6,485 nt of DNA from Desulfobacteraceae bacterium (GTDB taxonomy: Bacteria > Desulfobacterota > Desulfobacteria > Desulfobacterales > Desulfosarcinaceae). Positions 1-6,207 of the stretch are shown here, piece by piece. The position numbers and the translations under genes were made by a program. A model generated the notes under the pieces. It saw only the letters and a list, made by a program, of their open reading frames with translations. It was not told the DNA's origin and made no database searches. The stretch is taken from contig JALVQM010000104.1 in the NCBI GenBank assembly GCA_027025615.1, positions 1 to 6,485 of the forward strand, in the 5' to 3' direction. Every line of letters begins with the position of its first letter. The first letter of the stretch is position 1.

Positions 1-25
1 ACTCGGAGATGTGTATAAGAGACAG
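1..25 (+). other. Nextera adapter remnant (sequencing artefact)
   Basis: Bases 7-25 read AGATGTGTATAAGAGACAG, identical to the 19-base Tn5 mosaic end used in Nextera libraries. The preceding bases 2-6 (CTCGG) match the adjoining part of the read-2 adapter. This is library-preparation sequence that was not trimmed before assembly, not genome sequence. It brings a stop codon (TAA at 16-18) into the etfB reading frame, so an automatic gene caller may wrongly treat etfB as starting inside the window. Genomic sequence can be trusted only from about base 26. Confidence 0.96.
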
Positions 26-27
26 AT

Positions 28-741
28 GATGGAAAGTCGATCAAGACCGAAGGCCTCAAGTGGGTAATCAATCCCTACGATGAACTGGCCGTGGAAGAAG
101 CTTTACAAATTCGCCAGGAACAGGGCGGCAGCGTCACAATAGTCAGCCTGGGACCCGCCAAGGCCGACGAAGCCATCAGGACCGCCCTGGCCATGGGAGC
201 TGACAAGGGCTTGCGGATTGATCCTGCAGACAAGGCTTATGACAGCCTGGCAACTGCAAAGATCCTGTCGGCGGTTTTGAAAGACCGCCAATACGACCTG
301 CTGATAGCCGGTTACCGGGCAGTCGATGATGACTGTCACATGGTGGGCCCGGCCCTTGCCCAACTGTTGGATATTCCAAACATCTCCATGGTAATTGATG
401 AAAAGCTGGAAGGAGACAAAATCTGTTGCCGCTGTACTATTGACGGGGGTACCGTTGATTTGGAAGCGTCCCTGCCGGTGCTGCTTACCACCCAACGGGG
501 GCTCAACGAACCGCGCTATGCAAGCCTGCCGGGAATCATGAAAGCCAAGAAAAAACCAATCGACGTAATAAAGGTGGAAGACCTGGCGATTGATGCCACC
601 CAACTCGAACCCAGGGTCAGGATCAAGTCCATGGCTCCGCCGCCGGAACGTTCTGCCGGAAAAATCATTGAAGGCGAAACCGTGGAGCAGAAGGTCAGCG
701 AACTGGTCAAGGCCCTTTCCGAGGAAGCCAAGGTTATATGA
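28..741 (+). CDS. etfB: Electron transfer flavoprotein subunit beta, 5'-truncated
   Basis: Beta subunit of the soluble heterodimeric ETF, which takes electrons from flavin dehydrogenases such as acyl-CoA dehydrogenases and passes them on. The in-frame sequence runs back past the GTG at 91 through DDGKSIKTEGLKWVINPYDE to the adapter junction. That stretch is the conserved EtfB N-terminal region, so GTG 91 is not the start. Roughly the first 20-25 residues are missing beyond the contig end. Family hallmarks seen: GPAKADEAIRTALAMGAD (nucleotide-binding region), an AVDDDC segment like that in conventional mitochondrial-type EtfB, then the beta signature region with LPVLLTTQRGLNEPRYASLP and IMKAKKKPI, and a C-terminal GKIIEGE...EEAKVI arm that packs on the alpha subunit. 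It lies 85 bases upstream of etfA on the same strand. Whether the complex is conventional or electron-bifurcating cannot be settled from this fragment. Confidence 0.95.
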   Translation, partial: DGKSIKTEGLKWVINPYDELAVEEALQIRQEQGGSVTIVSLGPAKADEAIRTALAMGADKGLRIDPADKAYDSLATAKILSAVLKDRQYDLLIAGYRAVDDDCHMVGPALAQLLDIPNISMVIDEKLEGDKICCRCTIDGGTVDLEASLPVLLTTQRGLNEPRYASLPGIMKAKKKPIDVIKVEDLAIDATQLEPRVRIKSMAPPPERSAGKIIEGETVEQKVSELVKALSEEAKVI

Positions 742-814
742 GTTCAACAGACCTCACAAAAGCAGAACATAACATGGTTTTGCCTGGAATGTCAGCATAA
801 CCATCACAGATGAT

Positions 815-820
815 AAGGAG
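815..820 (+). promoter_or_regulatory. Ribosome binding site of etfA
   Basis: AAGGAG, a near-perfect Shine-Dalgarno core, lies 6 bases before the ATG at 827. It fixes the etfA start and shows that etfA has its own strong initiation signal rather than relying only on coupling to etfB. Confidence 0.8.
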
Positions 821-826
821 TTTAGC

Positions 827-1795
827 ATGTCCTCTACAATACTGGCCATAACCGAACAAAGCGAAGGTCGCTTCCGTAAAATCAGTTACGAAGTTTTGAG
901 CGAAGCCAGAAGACTGGCTCAACAAACAGATGCTTCCCTCACCGCTGCGGTCCTGGGAAGCGGCCTCGATGAAAAGGCTTGTGCCGAACTTGGAAAATAC
1001 GGCGCCGATAAAATAATCATGGCGGATCATCCTGGCCTGGCCACTTATACCGCCGATGCCTGGGTCAACGTACTTGCGGCGATCATCAAGGATCAGGAAT
1101 GCAAGACTGTGGTTCTGGGCTCCACCAGTTGCGGCAAAGACATGGCCGGCCGACTGGCGGCATGTCTGGGTGCCGGCTTGGCCATGGAATGCCTTTCTGC
1201 ATCAGTCCAGGACGGCAAGTTGACAGTTGCACGCCCCATGTACGGAGGTAAGGTGATTGCCGAAGCGGTCATCGAGTCTGATATCCGCCTGGTAGCTCTC
1301 CGCCCCAAAGCCGCCCAGATAACAGAAGAGGCCGGCGCCGGTGAAATTCAAAAAATAGACGTGGACCCGGGCCAGTCACGCACAAAGGTGGTCGATCAGC
1401 AACTGGCGGTCGGCAAGGTTGATCTGACCGAGGCAGACGTGGTGGTCTCAGGCGGTCGCGGTATGGGGGGGGCTGATTACTCGGTTATCGAACAGTTGGC
1501 CGAAGTCCTGGAAGCGGCCGTGGGCGCTTCCCGCAGCGCCGTGGATGAAGGCTGGCGCCCGGCCAGCGACCAGGTGGGACAAACCGGCAAGGTGGTTTCC
1601 CCCAACCTGTACATCGCCTGCGGCATCTCCGGTGCCATTCAGCACCTTGCAGGTATGTCATCTTCCAAAGTGATCGTGGCCATCAACAAGGACCCGGAAG
1701 CCCCCATTTTTTCAAAGGCCGATTACGGTATCGTCGGAGACTTGTTCCAAGTAGTGCCGGTGCTTACAGAACAAATCAAGAAAATCAAAGGGTAA
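827..1795 (+). CDS. etfA: Electron transfer flavoprotein subunit alpha
   Basis: A 322-residue alpha subunit that holds the FAD exchanging electrons in the EtfAB heterodimer. Residues 1 to about 190 form the N-terminal alpha/beta domain, with GSTSCGKDMAGRLAA at 98-112. Residues from about 200 form the FAD-binding domain: SGGRGMGG (208-215), GASRSAVDEGWRP (233-245, with the Arg236 that corresponds to the flavin-contacting Arg of human ETF alpha), QVGQTGK (249-255), and the alpha signature LYIACGISGAIQH (261-273) followed by the conserved NKDPEAPIF and DYGIVGDLF. The length is that of the short form; there is no N-terminal ferredoxin-like extension and no [4Fe-4S] cysteine cluster motif. The start is set by AAGGAG six bases upstream. 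It follows etfB with an 85-base gap and is followed by an intrinsic terminator, so etfBA ends a transcription unit. No acyl-CoA dehydrogenase or ETF-quinone oxidoreductase lies downstream; a partner may be upstream beyond the contig end or unlinked. Confidence 0.97.
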   Translation: MSSTILAITEQSEGRFRKISYEVLSEARRLAQQTDASLTAAVLGSGLDEKACAELGKYGADKIIMADHPGLATYTADAWVNVLAAIIKDQECKTVVLGSTSCGKDMAGRLAACLGAGLAMECLSASVQDGKLTVARPMYGGKVIAEAVIESDIRLVALRPKAAQITEEAGAGEIQKIDVDPGQSRTKVVDQQLAVGKVDLTEADVVVSGGRGMGGADYSVIEQLAEVLEAAVGASRSAVDEGWRPASDQVGQTGKVVSPNLYIACGISGAIQHLAGMSSSKVIVAINKDPEAPIFSKADYGIVGDLFQVVPVLTEQIKKIKG

Positions 1796-1833
1796 TGCAC
1801 TAAAAATTATCGTCTAGGACTTATTTGAAACAA

Positions 1834-1870
1834 AAAAGGCCGCCAAAAACTGGCGGCCTTTTGACTTTTT
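1834..1870 (+). terminator. Rho-independent terminator after etfBA
   Basis: Bases 1834-1845 (AAAAGGCCGCCA) pair perfectly with 1851-1862 (TGGCGGCCTTTT), giving a 12-bp stem, eight pairs of it a GC-rich core, with a 5-base AAAAC loop. The U-run at the end of the stem is interrupted by GAC and then continues as TTTTT at 1866-1870. It lies 38 bases after the etfA stop and separates the ETF unit from rimO. The A-run on the left arm would give a short U-run on the other strand as well, but no minus-strand gene is upstream to need it. Confidence 0.9.
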
Positions 1871-1889
1871 ACTTGGCACTTGTTAGACA
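1861..1889 (+). promoter_or_regulatory. Weak candidate promoter for the rimO cluster
   Basis: A new promoter is expected between the etfBA terminator and rimO. The best sigma70-like pair I can see is TTGACT (1861-1866, five of six matches to the -35 consensus) and TAGACA (1884-1889, three of six to the -10) with 17-base spacing. The -10 is poor and the -35 overlaps the terminator stem end, so this is only a pointer. Confidence 0.2.
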
Positions 1890-1921
1890 GCCAATTTGTA
1901 ACCGTAACCCCCATAAAAGCC

Positions 1922-3244
1922 ATGAATATATATTTCGCAAGCCTCGGATGCGCCCGCAACCAGGTAGACAGTGAGATAATGTGCCAGCAATTACGCCGCT
2001 ATGGCTTTGACCTGGTTGACGATCCGCAGCAGGCAGAGATCATCGTGGTCAACACCTGCAGTTTCATAGAGTCTGCCGCCCAGGAATCCATTGATACCAT
2101 CCTGGACCTGGCATCCTTTAAACACAAGGGAAACTGTCGGCGACTGATAGTGGTCGGTTGCCTTCCGGAACGTTACCGGGCAGATATTTCAAAGTCACTG
2201 CCGGAAGTCGACGTTTTCATCGGCACCGGAGGGTTTGACAAATTGCCGGAAGCCGTCACGGGCTCCATCCGGCAGGGAACATGTCTCCTGCCGGATCCAG
2301 CAGCCGGCAAACCCATGGCCGGACTTGCCAGACAGCCATTTGCCCGCCACCAAGCTTATCTTAAAATCGCCGAAGGCTGCAACCGGCATTGCACATATTG
2401 TATCATCCCCAGGCTGCGCGGGCCACAACGCAGCTTCACTGCCGAAGATCTCCAGGACGAAGCCCGCAACCTGATTGAACAGGGGGCCGGAGAAATTACC
2501 CTGGTTGCCCAGGAAACCACGGCCTGGGGACAGGACCTGGATTCAGAGCTCGATTTTGCCGACCTGCTGGATTTGCTTGCCCGCCTGGACCAAAAGGTAT
2601 GGATCCGTTTTTTTTATGGACACCCGTCAAGCTTCAGCAGCCGCATCATAGAAGTTGTCAACCGGCATTCCAACCTTTGTCCGTATTTTGATCTTCCCAT
2701 ACAGCATGCAAGTGACCCCGTCCTCAAAAAAATGGGGCGGGATTATACCCGGCGCAAATTGGAAGACTTGTTAGAACTAATCCGCAAGCAGGTACCCGGT
2801 GCGGTTTTGCGCACCACCGTCATGACCGGTTTTCCTGGTGAAAACGACAAAGATTTTGAAACCCTGGCCGCCTTTGTAGAGCGGGTCAAGTTTGACCACC
2901 TGGGGGTCTTTATCTATTCCGATGCCGACGATTTACCATCCCACAGCCTGCAAGGGGCTGTACCAAGAGATGTTGCCCTTGAACGTTACCACCGTCTGAT
3001 GCAGCGCCAGCAGCATATATCCAGCCAACGCAACAAGCGTTACAACCGTCAAAAACTTCCGGTCTTGATCGAAGATCTCTCTGAAGATAATATTCATATC
3101 GGCCGGACCATGTTCCAGGGACCTGAAGTCGACGGTCTGACCTTTGTCCGCATCCCGGAAGGCAGACAGGTGTCCCCGGGAGAAATAGTATCCGTCCGGA
3201 TTGTAGATACTCTGGAATACGACCTGGTGGGAGAACTCGCATGA
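1922..3244 (+). CDS. rimO: Ribosomal protein S12 methylthiotransferase RimO
   Basis: Radical-SAM enzyme that adds a methylthio group to the beta carbon of a conserved aspartate in ribosomal protein S12 (Asp88/89 in E. coli numbering). From the ATG at 1922 it has 440 residues, matching E. coli RimO (441). Domains: N-terminal UPF0004/MTTase domain (about 1-115) with the three auxiliary-cluster cysteines Cys10 (SLGCARNQVDSE), Cys46 (NTCSFIESAAQESID, the wording that separates RimO from MiaB and MtaB) and Cys80 (VVGCLPERY); radical-SAM core with Cys153-x3-Cys157-x2-Cys160 (GCNRHCTYC) and a GFPGE motif near 303-307; C-terminal TRAM domain (about 375-440) with QGPEVDG and a YDLVGEL end. An in-frame TTG at 1880 would add 14 residues, but these do not fit the family and have no Shine-Dalgarno sequence. 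The ATG at 1922 also lacks a strong one. The stop overlaps the next gene's ATG (ATGA at 3241-3244). Confidence 0.94.
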   Translation: MNIYFASLGCARNQVDSEIMCQQLRRYGFDLVDDPQQAEIIVVNTCSFIESAAQESIDTILDLASFKHKGNCRRLIVVGCLPERYRADISKSLPEVDVFIGTGGFDKLPEAVTGSIRQGTCLLPDPAAGKPMAGLARQPFARHQAYLKIAEGCNRHCTYCIIPRLRGPQRSFTAEDLQDEARNLIEQGAGEITLVAQETTAWGQDLDSELDFADLLDLLARLDQKVWIRFFYGHPSSFSSRIIEVVNRHSNLCPYFDLPIQHASDPVLKKMGRDYTRRKLEDLLELIRKQVPGAVLRTTVMTGFPGENDKDFETLAAFVERVKFDHLGVFIYSDADDLPSHSLQGAVPRDVALERYHRLMQRQQHISSQRNKRYNRQKLPVLIEDLSEDNIHIGRTMFQGPEVDGLTFVRIPEGRQVSPGEIVSVRIVDTLEYDLVGELA

Positions 3245-4221
3245 ACTCTTTGAAACAACGGATACTGTCAGCTGTGAAAAACGACCTGCTGCAGATTGAA
3301 AAAGAGCTGGCAGCCAACCTCAATCCCCACTTGGAGCTTGTTAAGCAGGTCGCCGGTCACCTGCTGTTTGCCGGCGGCAAACGCCTCAGACCGCTTTTAA
3401 TGGTTTTGGCCGCAAAAACCTGCGGTTATGAAGAGCCATCCGTATACCGATATTCCACCATTTTCGAATACCTGCACGCAGCCACCCTGCTCCATGACGA
3501 CCTTGTCGACGGGGGCAGTATTAGACGCGGCCAACCGGCTGCCCATACCGTTTGGGATGCCCCCACCGCGGTTTTAACCGGTGATTTTCTGCTGGCCCGT
3601 TCCCTGTCAATAGCTGCGGGCGCCGGCATACCTGCCATGATCGATGTCATGGCCAATATAACCGAAAATATGTCCCAGGGTGAAATTCAACAACTCCACA
3701 ACAGGGGATCCCTGGACATGACCGAGACGGAATACTATACAGTAATAGAGCGCAAGACAGCCGTCCTGTTCCAGGGTGCTTGCCGTTCCGGAGCCCTCAT
3801 CGCCGGGGCTGACCGGAATTGCCAGCAGGCACTGGCACGTTACGGTTACCACTTGGGGATGGCATTCCAGATGGCAGACGACCTCCTGGACTACACCCAG
3901 ACCGAACAAAACACGGGCAAGCTCCCGGGGGCCGATCTGCGGGAAGGCAAACTGACTTTGCCGGTAATTGCAGCCCTCTCGCAGGCCGGAGAAGCAGATT
4001 ATCAAGTTATGCGGCGGATTGTATCCAGCTCCGGCTTCAGCGAACAGGATTTCAGGACCTTGATCGAATATTTACATAACTGCGGCGGGATAGATTACAC
4101 CAGGCAAAAAGCCGGCGAACATGTAAACATGGCCAAGGAGGCTTTGCATACCTTGAACACAGCGCCTGCCGTAACCATCATGGAAGATATCGCCGATTAT
4201 GCGCTGGCCAGAAAAATTTGA
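3241..4221 (+). CDS. Long-chain trans-polyprenyl diphosphate synthase
   Basis: A 326-residue trans-isoprenyl diphosphate synthase of the IspB/HepT type. It adds isopentenyl diphosphate units to an allylic primer, most likely to make the menaquinone side chain. Visible motifs: GGKRLRPLL (45-53, diphosphate binding); first Asp-rich motif LLHDDLVDGGSIRRG, with Asp86, Asp87 and Asp90 that bind magnesium, followed by the Arg pair 95-96; second motif QMADDLLD with Asp213, Asp214 and Asp217; and GADLREGKLTLPVI just after it. The residues four and five positions before the first motif are Thr82 and Ala81, small and not aromatic. This is the known signature of long-chain rather than farnesyl/geranylgeranyl synthases; the exact chain length cannot be read from sequence. 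No signal peptide or membrane segment is seen, so it should be cytosolic. Translation is probably coupled to rimO through the ATGA overlap. The product could also feed ubiquinone in other lineages. Confidence 0.92.
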   Translation: MNSLKQRILSAVKNDLLQIEKELAANLNPHLELVKQVAGHLLFAGGKRLRPLLMVLAAKTCGYEEPSVYRYSTIFEYLHAATLLHDDLVDGGSIRRGQPAAHTVWDAPTAVLTGDFLLARSLSIAAGAGIPAMIDVMANITENMSQGEIQQLHNRGSLDMTETEYYTVIERKTAVLFQGACRSGALIAGADRNCQQALARYGYHLGMAFQMADDLLDYTQTEQNTGKLPGADLREGKLTLPVIAALSQAGEADYQVMRRIVSSSGFSEQDFRTLIEYLHNCGGIDYTRQKAGEHVNMAKEALHTLNTAPAVTIMEDIADYALARKI

Positions 4222-4302
4222 ATGTATGTGCCTTACAAACAAGGATTCAACAAATCGTCAACAGCAAGTTTTTGCAAAATATTTAACAATTAACTGTCAG
4301 CC

Positions 4303-4306
4303 AGGA
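4303..4306 (+). promoter_or_regulatory. Ribosome binding site of the FlgT_N-like gene
   Basis: AGGA eight bases before ATG 4315. It supports that start over the in-frame ATG at 4321, although the two differ by only two residues. The 93-base spacer 4222-4314 is AT-rich in its second half (around 4268-4292) and could hold a promoter, but I found no convincing -35/-10 pair. Confidence 0.5.
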
Positions 4307-4314
4307 ATTCCGCA

Positions 4315-5565
4315 ATGAAGATGAAAAGGATTTACCCCGGAAAACCAACAGACAGGCATGCCTGCTTCCTTCGAAAATTTACTCAAAAAGTAACGTTGAC
4401 ATCTCTTGTTGGGATATTCCTGACCCTGGTTGTCAGCCTGGTACTTTGCCCGGACTGCCAAGCGGCAGGCAAAACCAAACCCCTAACGGTAACCGTCATC
4501 GGTTCGAGCCCCGCATCTGCAAAAAACCTGCCCAAGTCCCGGCAGGAGGCAGTCGCCGATGGGCTGGAAGAGGCGGTTGATCAGGCCCTTGGCAAACTGC
4601 TTCCACCTGAAACAATAATCGCCAAGTTTCAACTTATAGGTGAGTCCCTGCTTTCCAAGACGGAAACTTTCATCCTTGGATACAAGGTTCTGGCTGAAGC
4701 TGTTCATGACAAGCACTATAGGGTTGTTGTTCAGGCCACGGTTTCCATGGAGAGAATTCGCGAGCACCTTGCAAACCTGGGCCTGATGTTGGGCAGTATG
4801 CCCTATCCACGGGTCCTGGTCGTACTTTCAGAGCAACAACCGGGCAACCTCGAACAAAAAACATGGTGGTCCGGCAGTCAGGACAAAACTGTCGTCTCGG
4901 GCAATACCCTGGTCCGCCAACTGGCAAGCGCAGGCTTCATTATCATCAGGGCTCCTGAAAACAAATTGGAAGAACAATCAGCTGAAAAGCCAACCGTTGA
5001 CCAGGTGCTGGCATTGGGCCGCAAGCTTAATGCCGATGTCGTAGTCTTTGGCAGTGCCACTGCCCAGGAATCTACCAATACCATGGGGGAATCTATCAGG
5101 TCGTTCAACGCCCTGGTAAAATTAACGGCCTTTAAAGTAGACAGCTCCCTTAAAATTGCCAGCAGTGAGCAAACCGGCGTTGCGGTCTACACTGACACAG
5201 CAGAGGGCTGTCGCAGGGCCTTGGCAACTGCCGCCAGACAGGCTGCCGAAGAACTGGCCAGCCAAATTGCAGACCACTGGAAAAAACAGACCCAGGCCAG
5301 TGCTGCCATTAAAGTGCTGGTAACCGGGACAGGAGGTCAGATTGCCAATTTCGTTCGTTTCAGGGGGGTTTTGGGTACCCTTTCCGGTGTTGACGGGGTC
5401 CGTTTAAGCCAAATTATGCCGGATCAGGCTGAGCTGGAAGTTAATTACCAGGGTGATGCCCGCTCATTGGCCGAAGCTCTTCTGTTGAAACAGTTCGGAA
5501 ATTTTGGAATAAATATTTACGAAATAGGAGAAAACGAAATTCGCCTGAACCTAGTTGCCCGCTAG
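4315..5565 (+). CDS. Secreted envelope protein with FlgT_N-like domain, function unknown
   Basis: A 416-residue protein of unknown function. A basic n-region (1-25) and a hydrophobic stretch (about 26-44) are followed by CPDCQAAG, which looks like a Sec signal peptide cleaved near residue 50. Cys45 lacks a small residue before it, so a lipoprotein is unlikely. Residues about 55-155 (VTVIGSSPASA, then RQEAVADGLEEAVDQAL, ETFILGYKVL, YRVVVQATVSMERIREHL) follow the layout of the flagellar assembly protein T N-terminal domain. Residues about 163-320 begin PYPRVLVVLSEQ and contain LGRKLNADVVVFGSATAQ and a helical AARQAAEELASQIADHW. This resembles the FlgT-middle/TolB-N/CsgG-type alpha/beta fold used in envelope assemblies. 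The last about 85 residues (VLVTGTGGQIANF, GVLGTLSGVDGVRLSQI, AELEVNY) look like a small alpha/beta domain. No flagellar genes are nearby, so a flagellar role is not shown. The family match is from memory of sequence style and is moderate in certainty; the secreted location is better supported. Confidence 0.6.
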   Translation: MKMKRIYPGKPTDRHACFLRKFTQKVTLTSLVGIFLTLVVSLVLCPDCQAAGKTKPLTVTVIGSSPASAKNLPKSRQEAVADGLEEAVDQALGKLLPPETIIAKFQLIGESLLSKTETFILGYKVLAEAVHDKHYRVVVQATVSMERIREHLANLGLMLGSMPYPRVLVVLSEQQPGNLEQKTWWSGSQDKTVVSGNTLVRQLASAGFIIIRAPENKLEEQSAEKPTVDQVLALGRKLNADVVVFGSATAQESTNTMGESIRSFNALVKLTAFKVDSSLKIASSEQTGVAVYTDTAEGCRRALATAARQAAEELASQIADHWKKQTQASAAIKVLVTGTGGQIANFVRFRGVLGTLSGVDGVRLSQIMPDQAELEVNYQGDARSLAEALLLKQFGNFGINIYEIGENEIRLNLVAR

Positions 5566-5628
5566 CCCGGCAGTTTCCTTAAGGTTGCCCCGGTCTTTTC
5601 ACAAAAACCGTCTAGAGCGTAGATGACC

Positions 5629-5633
5629 AAGGA
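5629..5633 (+). promoter_or_regulatory. Ribosome binding site of the CDP-alcohol phosphatidyltransferase gene
   Basis: AAGGA eight bases before ATG 5642. It supports 5642 as the start rather than the out-of-frame ATG at 5623. The 76-base spacer before the gene contains an imperfect inverted repeat (CGGTCTTTT/AAAAACCG region) with no U-run, so it is not a terminator. Confidence 0.6.
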
Positions 5634-5641
5634 TTATATCA

Positions 5642-6196
5642 ATGAACATTCCCAACATGCTGACCCTGATCCGGATTCTGCTGACACCGCTATTTGTCAT
5701 TTTACTGCTCAAAGACATGTTCCCTGTGGCCTTGCTGGTATTTGCCATCGCAGGAATCAGCGACGGGCTGGACGGCTTTATAGCCCGCTATTTCAACCAG
5801 CGCACCACCCTGGGGGCTTACCTGGACCCGGCTGCCGACAAGCTGCTGCTGGTTTCTTCATTCGTCGCCCTGGCCGTGCTGGACGTAATACCAGCCTGGG
5901 TGGCGGTGATAGTAATCGCCCGTGACGTGATCATAGTCATGGGTATCGCCATTCTGGCCCTGTTTCAGAGGCCTTACGAAATAAAGCCCAGCTTGATCAG
6001 CAAGCTGACAACAACACTCCAGATAATTACCGTCCTGGTCACCTTGTTCGACCCCCAAAAGGCCCGCCTGGCCCAACTTTCCGGCTACCTTTACTGGGCT
6101 ACGGCCGTGGTAACCATAATTTCCGGGCTGCACTATATTTTCATCGGGATGAACATTCTCCAGGAACCGGCCGGTGGAGACGGCGACAACCCCTGA
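5642..6196 (+). CDS. CDP-alcohol phosphatidyltransferase (cardiolipin synthase- or PgsA-like)
   Basis: A 184-residue inner-membrane enzyme that transfers a phosphatidyl group from CDP-diacylglycerol to an alcohol. The family motif D-x2-D-G-x2-A-R-x8-G-x3-D-x3-D is complete: Asp41, Asp44, Gly45, Ala48, Arg49, Gly58, Asp62, Asp66. Hydrophobic segments lie near 7-24, 27-40, 67-82, 84-108, 122-136 and 147-171, the six-helix layout of the family. A standard annotation would be PgsA, which makes phosphatidylglycerophosphate from glycerol-3-phosphate. Several details look more like the CDP-alcohol-type cardiolipin synthase of mitochondria and some bacteria: NIPNMLTLIRI at the N-terminus, DGFIARYFNQRTTLGAYLDP, ARDVIIVMG where PgsA usually has an ARE motif, and KPSLISKLTTTLQ where PgsA usually has GK-x-KT-x2-Q. 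The acceptor is therefore left open between glycerol-3-phosphate and phosphatidylglycerol. It ends 11 bases from the converging receiver gene. Confidence 0.88.
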   Translation: MNIPNMLTLIRILLTPLFVILLLKDMFPVALLVFAIAGISDGLDGFIARYFNQRTTLGAYLDPAADKLLLVSSFVALAVLDVIPAWVAVIVIARDVIIVMGIAILALFQRPYEIKPSLISKLTTTLQIITVLVTLFDPQKARLAQLSGYLYWATAVVTIISGLHYIFIGMNILQEPAGGDGDNP

Positions 6197-6207
6197 CACA
6201 AGGCGCC

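Noticed and set aside
91..93. GTG 91 as the start of etfB
   Set aside because: Conserved EtfB sequence (KTEGLKWVINPYDE) continues upstream in the same frame to the adapter junction, so 91 is internal.
103..747. Long minus-strand open frame opposite etfB, and similar ones at 734-1030 and 2910-3323
   Set aside because: They mirror well-recognised plus-strand genes, have no recognisable protein family and no start signals; they are antisense shadows.
1880..1921. TTG 1880 as the start of rimO, adding 14 residues
   Set aside because: The extra residues do not fit the family, there is no Shine-Dalgarno sequence before the TTG, and the family N-terminus (a short strand leading to SLGC) begins at ATG 1922.
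2608..2615. Run of eight T in rimO as a slippage or frameshift site
   Set aside because: It simply encodes Phe-Phe with flanking bases in an intact, family-length protein; no alternative product is suggested.
4269..4280. Small hairpin GCAA-GTTT-TTGC after the polyprenyl synthase as a terminator
   Set aside because: Only four pairs, AT-rich and without a clean U-tract; too weak to call.
5591..5610. Inverted repeat CGGT...ACCG before the phosphatidyltransferase gene as a terminator
   Set aside because: The stem is short with a mismatch and has no following T-run, and the downstream gene has a normal ribosome binding site.
5623..5925. Plus-strand open frame starting at 5623
   Set aside because: It is an out-of-frame overlap with the well-supported membrane phosphatidyltransferase and has no family features.
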